A stretch of 64,000 nt of DNA from Streptomyces sp. NBC_01216. Its GTDB lineage: Bacteria; Actinomycetota; Actinomycetes; Streptomycetales; Streptomycetaceae. The stretch lies in the NCBI RefSeq assembly GCF_035994945.1, contig NZ_CP108677.1, positions 2,542,001 to 2,606,000 on the forward strand, written 5' to 3'. Shown here in pieces: positions 35,531-42,947 of the stretch. Below the pieces are notes generated by a model, which was given only the letters and a program-made list of their open reading frames with translations, was not told the origin of the DNA and ran no database searches. A program made the position numbers and the translations under genes. Each line of letters begins with the position of its first letter. The first letter of the stretch is position 1.

Positions 35531-35839
35531 CAAGAACTCCTTGGAGTGGAAAGCCGGCCGCGAGAATCACGGCCGTCGTTCCCTTCAACGCCACTCGCGC
35601 CCCCGGGTCACGGCTGTTACGCCGGATGATGCGGACCGCGCCGAAGGAGGCGGGCGCCCATGGGAAAGCCCGCAGAACCGGCGGTCCACTCCACCGCCGG
35701 CTGCGGCGGGGTGAACCTTCGGTGCTGCGGGCATCGGCCATGCGACAAGCCTTCTGCTGTAACGAACAACGACCCTTCGGGTGGCGGGGAAGAATCGTGT
35801 CTTCACCCGCCGGGGCATCGGTCGTACAGAGAGCCGGTG
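35531..35839. other. Intergenic region upstream of chaplin
   Basis: 309 bp without a gene. It should contain the chaplin promoter (nearest 35531-35600) and a GC-rich hairpin near 35690-35715 (CACCGCCGGCTGCGGCGG) that may end the secreted-protein gene on the minus strand. Confidence 0.4.
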
Positions 35840-36346
35840 TCAGGCCCCGGGCTGCGCCAGGCCCAGCTGGGAGTCCAGCGCCCCGGTGGCCGCGGGTGCC
35901 AGCACACCGATCTGGGGCACCGTCAGGTCCGGCAGGCCGAGGTGTTCGCCGCGCGGAGCGAGGACCGGATTACCCACCGTGGCTCCGGGGGTGGCGGCGG
36001 CCACCTCGGAGCGCGAGGTGGTGAACAGCGCCTTCCCCGGCTCGCTGCCGTCCAGGACCTCGGGCAGCGGGGCCGCGACGACGGTCTCGGGGAGCGTGCT
36101 GCCGAGCGGGACACGCGGCAGGCTGACGTCCGGGAGTCCACCGCCCTTCTGGAAGCCGGTGGGCGCGCCCGGCACCGGCAGCGGGACGCCGGTCGCCAGT
36201 GTGGGGGCGTCCATGGGGATCACCGGCTCCAGACCCTGGAGCGGGACGACCACGGGTGCGTCGGCCGCCGCGGCCGGGGAGGCCATGGCGGCGGAGGCGA
36301 GAGCGGTCATGAGAATTCCCAAGCCGGCATGAGATCGCAGGTTCAT
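35840..36346 (-). CDS. Small secreted protein, function unknown
   Basis: 168 aa. Signal peptide MNLRSHAGLGILMTALASAAMASPAAAAD; mature part low in charge, rich in Pro, Leu, Gly and Val, without cysteines (VPLQGLEPVIPMDAPTLATGVPLPV...LPDLTVPQIGVLAP). It resembles the two other secreted proteins at 36695 and 37209, all between chaplin genes, so a surface role in aerial growth is plausible. Confidence 0.65.
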   Translation of the reverse strand: MNLRSHAGLGILMTALASAAMASPAAAADAPVVVPLQGLEPVIPMDAPTLATGVPLPVPGAPTGFQKGGGLPDVSLPRVPLGSTLPETVVAAPLPEVLDGSEPGKALFTTSRSEVAAATPGATVGNPVLAPRGEHLGLPDLTVPQIGVLAPAATGALDSQLGLAQPGA

Positions 36347-36694
36347 TACTGCGTACGCCCTTCAGAGCAAGTGGAGACAGTGCGGTGATGCGGTGTGTCG
36401 GACAAACGAGCCCCACGGAAGGGACGTCGCGAAGTTCGCCTGAATGCAGGAAGGTCAAGCATTACGACGGGTGATTCCCGTGAGGTCCGCTCGACGTCGC
36501 CCGGAGCGGGCCCGCCGACGGCGGCAGGTGTTCCGACGGCCGCGCGGTCGGAGCCGTCGGACCGTCAGGCCGTACGACGGGATCGCGTGGCCGACCGCCG
36601 CGAGCGGTGTTCCCGTGGTCGGGTGCCACGCCGGGGAGTCGGGAGGGTGGGCACCAGGGCGCGACCGCCCGGTCGGAAGTCTCCCGGCAGGCTC
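36347..36694. other. Intergenic region with half copy of the AGAGCCTG element
   Basis: 348 bp without a convincing gene. Near 36660-36700 the sequence resembles the right half of the hairpin at 25241-25294 (CGACCG-CCGGTCG, then GGCAGGCTCTCAG), directly after the stop of the next minus-strand gene, so it may act as terminator. Confidence 0.4.
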
Positions 36695-36961
36695 TCAGCC
36701 GCCCAGCGGGAGGCCGCCCAGCAGGGGGGCGACCTGGCTGGTCTCGTTCAGCTGGTTCGCGGTGTCCTGAACGGTCTTGACGACGGAACCGTCCGTCGTG
36801 CTGCTCAGCGCGTCCGTCTTCAGACCCTGGCTGGTGAGCGCCCCGAGGCCACCGTCGAGGCTGGTGGGCGTCGCCATCGGTTCGGCGGCCATGGCGGGGG
36901 CCGCGGCACCCAGCGCCATCACGGAACCGGCGACGACCGCGGCAACCTTGGTGGGCTTCAT
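36695..36961 (-). CDS. Small secreted protein, function unknown
   Basis: 88 aa from ATG 36961 (MKPTKVAAVVAGSVMALGAAAPAMAAEP), a clear signal peptide ending AMA. The mature part of ~62 residues has no cysteine and includes SVVKTVQDTANQLNETSQVAPLLGGLPLGG. The signal peptide resembles that of the chaplin at 52428. No family recognised. Confidence 0.65.
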   Translation of the reverse strand: MKPTKVAAVVAGSVMALGAAAPAMAAEPMATPTSLDGGLGALTSQGLKTDALSSTTDGSVVKTVQDTANQLNETSQVAPLLGGLPLGG

Positions 36962-37208
36962 GAAGAGAGTCCTTCCTGAGTCTTCGTCACAGAGTGAACA
37001 AGTCATCTGCCGTGCAGGGCTCTTGGCCGATTCCCGCACGTCGTACCGCTTTCTGTAACGAGAGGTCCGCGTCCCGGAAACTCCGGGAGGGGGGATTTCT
37101 CGACACTGCACCCGAATGATGGGAGCCGGTGCGATCTACCGATCGAATGCACGGAACCGTGCCGGTGCGGCGACGACCGGACCGGCACGGCGGAGCCGTG
37201 GTGCGGGG

Positions 37209-37652
37209 TCACCGGAGAGGCGGCGCCGCGACGGCGGGCAACTCCGACGGGGTCACCGAAAGCGGCACGGGCGGCACGGGAACCTGCGGCACCGGCGGGA
37301 GGGCGGGCAGGTCCGGCACCGCGACCGGCGGGAGGGCGGGCAGGTCCGGCACGGAGAGTCCGTCCAGGGCATCGGCCACGAGCTGGTCGACCAGGGTCGT
37401 CAGCGTCATGGTGACCTGCGGGACGAGTCCGACGGCGCCACCCGAGGCGACCGCCGCCAACAGGTCGGCGACCATCTCCTCGACGGCGGCGAGGGGGGCG
37501 GCGGACCGGGCGTCGGCGAGCGGGGCTCGGGCGGCGACGGGGGCCGCGGGGGACATCGGGTACGCGTCGGCGTGGGCGGGCTCCGGTACGCCGAGCGAGA
37601 CGGCGGCGGATATCGCCAGGGTCACGAGGTGGCGTGATGACAAGGGACGCAT
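37209..37652 (-). CDS. Small secreted proline-rich protein, function unknown
   Basis: 147 aa. Signal peptide (MRPLSSRHLVTLAISAAVSLGVPEPAHAD), an Ala-rich helical middle (AAVEEMVADLLAAVASGG) and a C-terminal repeat region of LPALPPV and VPVPPVP. The DNA of that part has near-identical repeats around 37290-37350 (GGCGGGAGGGCGGGCAGGTC twice). Located between chaplin genes on the same strand. Confidence 0.6.
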   Translation of the reverse strand: MRPLSSRHLVTLAISAAVSLGVPEPAHADAYPMSPAAPVAARAPLADARSAAPLAAVEEMVADLLAAVASGGAVGLVPQVTMTLTTLVDQLVADALDGLSVPDLPALPPVAVPDLPALPPVPQVPVPPVPLSVTPSELPAVAAPPLR

Positions 37653-37911
37653 ATGTGTTCCTTTTCCTTATGCGTCGGACAACTTCGCCCTCAACGTGCC
37701 TGCGGTGATGGCGCTCCGCAACTGCGAAGCTACGCAGCGACATCCCTCCATTCGAGTGAATCGGACCTGGTGGCCTGCCCCTGCGAGGGGCGTACGCCGT
37801 TGCACCGGACGGCGTACAGGGAGTGCGCCGAACGAGCAGAAGGCCGGCGCGCCGCACCCTGGGAAGGGGCGACGCACCGGCCTCGGAAGGACCGCGATCC
37901 GGCGTGCGAGA

Positions 37912-38151
37912 TCAGGCGTTGACGCAGGCGTTGCCGAAGGCCGGGTTCAGGGCGCCGATGACGCTGACGGTGTTGCCGCAGAGGTTGACCGGCACGTGGA
38001 CCGGGACCTGCACGAGGTTGCCGGACAGGACGCCGGGGGACTTCACGGCCGCGCCCTCGGCGAGGGAGTCGGCGGAGGCGATGCCGGTCGCACCCGCGAC
38101 GGACGCGGCGACACCGACGGTCAGGACTACAGCCTTCGCGATACGGGACAT
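37912..38151 (-). CDS. Short chaplin
   Basis: 79 aa from ATG 38151 with GAGGAG upstream. Signal peptide (VAASVAGATGIASADS), then a chaplin domain KSPGVLSGNLVQVPVHVPVNLCGNTVSVIGALNPAFGNAC with both cysteines; the protein ends two residues after the domain. Expected to be secreted and to coat aerial hyphae. Confidence 0.93.
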   Translation of the reverse strand: MSRIAKAVVLTVGVAASVAGATGIASADSLAEGAAVKSPGVLSGNLVQVPVHVPVNLCGNTVSVIGALNPAFGNACVNA

Positions 38152-38540
38152 GGAGAAGCACTCCTCGATTGATTTCAATCCACTTGGACCGGACGGTCGC
38201 TGCGGGCGGGTTCACCCGACTCCCTCAACAACGCGATCCCCTTTCAATGGTTGCTCTCCCGAACGGGTGATGCGCGTCCCGCCTTCGGGCCACCGGAGAG
38301 TCCTCGGAGCAAGTGGGCGGGAAAAGGCGCAACACGCCCAACGAGGAACCGGCCGCACAGATACGGGAGTTCGCGTTTACGAGCATCTAATGCTTAGTAT
38401 CGCCCGGCGTTGGGGTTATAACGGTCTCGAACGCCGCTCCCGGCCAGGTAGCGCCGACAACATCGATTTCGCATGGTCCACCCCTCCCTCTTCCCCGGTC
38501 ATCACGGGTGCCTTGCTTCTCTCATCAAAACGGAGAACCT
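38152..38540. other. Intergenic region between chaplin and polysaccharide operon
   Basis: 389 bp without a gene. It has AT-richer patches (ATTGATTTCAATC near 38167; GCATCTAATGCTTAG near 38385-38398; GGGGTTATAAC near 38413-38423) that could hold promoters for the chaplin and for the rightward operon. Confidence 0.35.
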
Positions 38541-38977
38541 GTATGCGGAATTCAGCCGTTCACGCTGTGTGCCGCGGCCTGTCGCGCGCTCCGAACCATT
38601 TCCCCCCGTCCGGCCCGGCGGCCTCCCTCGCGCTCCCGCGTCGCCCGGCCGGACCGGTCCGCGTGCTCGCACCCGCCGGCGCCCCGGGAACTCCCGGTGA
38701 TTTCCCGGCGGTGGATCCGGAACGGACGCACAACCCCTCGCGGTCCGAATACGCCCGTTCCCCGGACGACGTGATGAACTCCAGCATCACCGAATTCGGC
38801 GGCGGTCGAAGCACGCGACCGACCTCCCGTCAGAACACCCTGGGGTACGACTCCGACGTCTTCGAACCGGGGGGTGCGCCGCACCATGGAGCAGTCCGAG
38901 TCCACGTCCGCTCCGGCACCCGGCGGGACACCCTCCGGCGCCGCACGCCCCTGCGCCACCCGGACGTCCGGCGCTGA
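38541..38977 (+). CDS. Possible small leader gene of polysaccharide operon
   Basis: An ATG at 38541 opens 145 codons (MRNSAVHAVCRGLSRAPNHF...). Third positions are GC-biased up to about 38870, but after that the frame overlaps the glycosyltransferase and becomes Arg-rich, so only the first part looks coding. No clear ribosome site or domain. The stop at 38975-38977 is 1 bp before an in-frame GTG of the transferase. It could be a real small protein, a longer leader or chance. Confidence 0.25.
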
Positions 38978-40139
38978 GGTGCGGCCCCCACGGGACACGT
39001 CTCCCCTCTCCTCCACCGTCCTGCACGTGGTCCAGCCCGGCGAGGGCGGGGTGGCCCGGGTCGTGACCGACCTGGTCCGCGGCCAGCTCGACGCGGGGCT
39101 CCGGGTCGCCGTCGCCTGCCCGCCCGGTACACCGCTCGCCGCGGCCGTACGGGCCGAGGGCGTGCCGGTGCACCCCTGGCGGGCCGGCCGGGACCCCGGA
39201 CCGGGCCTGGTACGCGAACTCCGCGAACTCGCCCGGCTGATCCGTGCCGTGCGCCCGGACCTCGTCCACGCGCACAGCGCCAAGGCCGGGCTGTGCGCCC
39301 GGCTGACGCTGCGGGGTCGCGTGCCGACGGTGTACCAGCCGCACGCCTGGTCCTTCGAGGCGGCGGACGGGCCGGTCGGGGCCCTGGCGCGGCACTGGGA
39401 ACGCTGGGCCGCCCGCTGGACGGCCCGCGTCGTCTGCGTGAGCGAGGCCGAGCGCCGGACCGGCGAGCGCGCCGGTGTCCGCGCACCCTGGTCGATCGTT
39501 CACAACGGTGTGGACGTCGCCAGGTTCACGGCCGGAGAACCCGGCAGGACCGACGTGCCCGCCACCCGGGAGACCCCCGGGCCCACCGTCGTCTGCGTCG
39601 GCCGGCTCTGCCGCCAGAAGGGACAGGACACCCTGCTCGCCGCCTGGCCCGCCATCCTGTCCGAAGCGCCCACCGCGCGGCTGGTGCTGGTCGGTGACGG
39701 TCCGGACGCCGCACGGCTGCGGGCCGACGCGCCCCCTTCGGTGCGGTTCGCCGGAGCCGTCGAGGACACCGCGCCGTGGTACCGGGCCGCCGATCTCGTC
39801 GTCCTGCCCTCCAGATGGGAGGGCATGGCCCTGGCACCGCTGGAGGCCATGGCGAGCGGCCGGCCGGTCGTGGTCAGCGATGTGGACGGCGCGCGCGAAA
39901 GCCTCCCCCCGGGCCACGCCCCCCTGTGCCTGGTCCCGCCCGAGGACCCGGCCGCCCTCGCCGCCGCCGTCGGCCGCCTTCTGGGCCGGCCGGGGCTGCG
40001 GCGTTCCCTGGGCCGCGAGGCCCAGGATCACGTACTGACCAGATTCGATGTGCGGCGCACCGGCGCGGCCGTCGCGGACCTGTACCGCGAGCTGGCCGGA
40101 GTGCGGTGCACCGAGCACAGAGAGCCGATGTCGCAGTGA
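38886..40139 (+). CDS. GT4-family glycosyltransferase
   Basis: 417 aa from ATG 38886; the first ~45 residues are unconserved-looking and GTG 38979 is an alternative. GT-B fold: LHVVQPGEGGVARVVTDLVRGQLDAGL N-terminal, PDLVHAHSAKAGL, then CVGRLCRQKGQDTLLAAWP and the donor-site E-x7-E in WEGMALAPLEAMASGRPVVVSD. It should add a sugar in polysaccharide repeat-unit assembly. Ends in a 4-bp overlap with the next gene. Confidence 0.85.
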   Translation: MEQSESTSAPAPGGTPSGAARPCATRTSGAEVRPPRDTSPLSSTVLHVVQPGEGGVARVVTDLVRGQLDAGLRVAVACPPGTPLAAAVRAEGVPVHPWRAGRDPGPGLVRELRELARLIRAVRPDLVHAHSAKAGLCARLTLRGRVPTVYQPHAWSFEAADGPVGALARHWERWAARWTARVVCVSEAERRTGERAGVRAPWSIVHNGVDVARFTAGEPGRTDVPATRETPGPTVVCVGRLCRQKGQDTLLAAWPAILSEAPTARLVLVGDGPDAARLRADAPPSVRFAGAVEDTAPWYRAADLVVLPSRWEGMALAPLEAMASGRPVVVSDVDGARESLPPGHAPLCLVPPEDPAALAAAVGRLLGRPGLRRSLGREAQDHVLTRFDVRRTGAAVADLYRELAGVRCTEHREPMSQ

Positions 40140-41590
40140 CCACGGAAAGCACCAGCATCCCGTCCACGCCGGGCCCCTGGACCGCCGCGGGCCAGGGCTC
40201 CGCCCCCGGTCTCGCCTCCCTCGCCCCGCCGCGCGGCACACCGGGCCGCACGGCCTCGCCGCCGCGCCGGGCCCCACGGCCGCCCCGCCCCGTCGCTCCG
40301 CTCCTCGCGGCCGACGGGCTGGCCGTCCTGCTCGCCGCCTGCCTGGTGCCGGACCCGCACCGCGGGCCCCTGCTGTTCCTGCTGGTCGCCGGCTGCGTGT
40401 GCGTGTTCCACGCCCACGCGGGGCTCTACCGGCCGGGCCCGCGGGCCTCCGCCCTGGACGAGCTGCCCGCGCTGGCCGCCCGCGCCGGCTTCGCCTGGTG
40501 CCTGGCCGCCGCCGTCTTCGCGGCGTACGGCCCCACCGCGATCGGTCCCGGTCCGCTCGGTGCCGCCTACGCCGCGCACCTCACCGCCGGGTGTCTGCTC
40601 CGCGGCCTGGTGCACGCCCACGGGCGGCGGACGCACCGGTCGCGTCCGCGTTCGGCGCTGGTGATCGGCGGGGCCGGCGCGGCGCACCGGTTCGCGTCGG
40701 CGGTCGGCCGGCACCCGGAGTACGGCCTGCGGCCGGTGGGGATCGTCGGCCCCCGGGCGGACATCGGATCACCCCAGCCGGGCGCGGAGCCCGGTCTTCC
40801 GGTGCTGAGCACGACGGAGGAGATCCACCGGGCCGTCATCCAGAACGCGGTGCGCGACGCGGTGTTCCTGTCGGATGACGCCGCCCTGGTGACGCTCTTC
40901 CAGCAGTACGGATGCACGACCTGGCGGGTGGGCGACGGGCGGCACGGCGGTCCTATGAGTGACCATCTGTGGGGCTACGGCTTCCGGCGGCTGGTCCCGC
41001 CCGCCGAGCGGCGCGGCCGGACCGCGAAACGGGTGCTGGACCTGGCCGTGGGCGTCCCCGCACTGATGACGGTGCTGCCGCTGCTGCTCGGGTGCGCGCT
41101 CGCGGTGCGGCTCTCCGACGGTCCCGGGGTCCTCTTCCGGCAGGAGCGGGTGGGCCAGAACGGACGACTGTTCACCCTGCTGAAGTTCCGCACCCTGCGC
41201 CCCAGCGACGAGACGGAGTCGGCGACGCGGTGGAGCGTCGCCGACGACCGGCGGATGAGCCCGGTCGGCAGCTTCCTGCGGCGTTCCTCGCTGGACGAGC
41301 TGCCGCAGCTGTGGAACGTGCTGCGCGGGGACATGAGCCTGGTCGGACCCCGCCCCGAACGGCCCTACTTCGTAGCCCGGTTCAGCAGGATCCACCCGGG
41401 CTACGCGGCCCGGCACCGGATGCCCGTAGGGCTCACCGGGCTGGCCCAGGTGCACGGGCTGCGCGGCGACACCTCGATCGAGGACCGCTGCCGCTTCGAC
41501 AACCACTACATCGACCACTGGTCGCTCTGGCAGGACGTCCGCATCCTGCTGCGGACCGCGGCCGGGCTCGTCCGACCGGCGGGGAGCTGA
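40136..41590 (+). CDS. Polyprenyl-phosphate sugar phosphotransferase (WbaP/CpsE type)
   Basis: 484 aa from GTG 40136. N-terminal membrane part (about residues 45-170) with CoA-binding-like domain (SALVIGGAGAAHRFASAVG), then a C-terminal bacterial sugar transferase domain: KRVLDLAVGVPALMTVLPLLLGCALAVRL, FRQERVGQNGRLFTLLKFRTL, SSLDELPQLWNVLRGDMSLVGPRPERP. It starts lipid-linked repeat units by moving a sugar-1-phosphate to undecaprenyl phosphate. Confidence 0.9.
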   Translation: MTTESTSIPSTPGPWTAAGQGSAPGLASLAPPRGTPGRTASPPRRAPRPPRPVAPLLAADGLAVLLAACLVPDPHRGPLLFLLVAGCVCVFHAHAGLYRPGPRASALDELPALAARAGFAWCLAAAVFAAYGPTAIGPGPLGAAYAAHLTAGCLLRGLVHAHGRRTHRSRPRSALVIGGAGAAHRFASAVGRHPEYGLRPVGIVGPRADIGSPQPGAEPGLPVLSTTEEIHRAVIQNAVRDAVFLSDDAALVTLFQQYGCTTWRVGDGRHGGPMSDHLWGYGFRRLVPPAERRGRTAKRVLDLAVGVPALMTVLPLLLGCALAVRLSDGPGVLFRQERVGQNGRLFTLLKFRTLRPSDETESATRWSVADDRRMSPVGSFLRRSSLDELPQLWNVLRGDMSLVGPRPERPYFVARFSRIHPGYAARHRMPVGLTGLAQVHGLRGDTSIEDRCRFDNHYIDHWSLWQDVRILLRTAAGLVRPAGS

Positions 41591-41591
41591 G

Positions 41592-42947
41592 ATGACGACG
41601 GCGGTGACGCCCCGGTCCGGGCCCACCGGTCCGGTGACCCGGCCGGCGGCCCGGCACGCGGCGCCTCCGCCCACGGTGCGCGAGGTGGCACGGCGGGCCG
41701 GACGGCTGTCCCCGGTCCTCGCCGTGGTCGCGCTGCTGCTCGTCCCGGGCGGTGGTGGCGCGGACGGCGGCACCGGCGGCACCGGCACGCTCGCGGACGC
41801 GGCCTCCGGACTGCTCGTCCTGATCTGTCTGGTCCGGGTCGTACGCGACGGCGCCCGGCCGTTGACCTGGACGGCCGCGCTGGTGCTCGGGCTTCCGGTC
41901 CTGGGGATCTGTCTGGCCGCGATCACGGCCCACGACCCGGCCGCCGGTCTGCCGGGGGTCCCCCGCTACCTCCAGGTCTTCGTCCTCGTCCCGGCGGCCG
42001 TGTTCCTGACGATCCGTGACCGCCGGGACTTCGCCGTCGTCGCCTGGGCACTGGTCGTGCTGGCTCTGCTCCAGGGCGCCGTCGGGGTGGCGCAGTTCCT
42101 GACCGGTACCGGCGCCTCGTACCAGGGCGAGGACATCCGCGCGGTGGGCACCTTCGGGCCGACCGACGTGATGGGGATGGCGACCGTCGTCTCGTACGGG
42201 CTCGTCGTCGCCACCGGCATCGCGCTCGGCAGCGCGGGCGGGCGGGCGCGGACGGCGGCGCTGGTCTGCGCGGGGCTGCTCTTCGTCCCGCTGATGCTGT
42301 CGTTCAGCCGGGGCGCCTGGATCGCGACCGTACTGGCGTGCCTCGTCCAGCTGCTGCTGTCCGGGCTGCGGCGGGCGGGCCGGGTGACGCTCGTGCTGGG
42401 CGCGCTGGCCGTGGTGCTCGTCGGCGGGTTCGGGGTCGGCTCGGACATGGTGCGGGAGCGGCTCTCCAGCATCACGCGGGTGACCGCCGCCCCGGACCAG
42501 TCGGTGACGGACCGGTACACCATGTGGGCGGCGGCCGGGGAGATGTGGCGCGCGGACCCGGTGACCGGTGTGGGTCTGAAGGGCTTCCCCCAGTACCGCG
42601 ACGCGAACGCCTCGCTCGCGCTGTCCTCGGGCAGTGACACCGCGGGCGCCGGCGCCGGGTTCCGGCGGCAGCCGCTGCTCTCCCCGCACAACATGTACCT
42701 GCTGGTGCTGAGCGAGCAGGGGCTGTTCGGGCTGCTCACCCTGGCGGGCAGCTGGGTGGCGCTGCTGGCCGGCGCGCTGCGCCGACGCGGGCGGGCCGCG
42801 GACTGCGCGCTGGTGGCGGTCGGCCTGACGGCCTGGCAGCTCATCGACTTCTTCTACGCGGACATCGGCGGTCCCTCCACGGTCCTGATGTCGGTCGTTC
42901 TCGGGCTCGCGGCCTGGTGGTCGCTGGCGGAGGTGACGCGTGCGTGA
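41592..42947 (+). CDS. O-antigen ligase/polymerase-like (Wzy/WaaL) membrane protein
   Basis: 451 aa, about 10-12 membrane helices with a long outside loop near residues 280-355 (MVRERLSSITRVTAAPDQSVTDRYTMWAAAGEMWRADPVTGVGLKGFP), the typical Wzy_C arrangement, and SPHNMYLLVLSEQGLFGLL. It should polymerise or transfer repeat units outside the membrane. It begins 1 bp after the previous stop. Confidence 0.85.
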   Translation: MTTAVTPRSGPTGPVTRPAARHAAPPPTVREVARRAGRLSPVLAVVALLLVPGGGGADGGTGGTGTLADAASGLLVLICLVRVVRDGARPLTWTAALVLGLPVLGICLAAITAHDPAAGLPGVPRYLQVFVLVPAAVFLTIRDRRDFAVVAWALVVLALLQGAVGVAQFLTGTGASYQGEDIRAVGTFGPTDVMGMATVVSYGLVVATGIALGSAGGRARTAALVCAGLLFVPLMLSFSRGAWIATVLACLVQLLLSGLRRAGRVTLVLGALAVVLVGGFGVGSDMVRERLSSITRVTAAPDQSVTDRYTMWAAAGEMWRADPVTGVGLKGFPQYRDANASLALSSGSDTAGAGAGFRRQPLLSPHNMYLLVLSEQGLFGLLTLAGSWVALLAGALRRRGRAADCALVAVGLTAWQLIDFFYADIGGPSTVLMSVVLGLAAWWSLAEVTRA

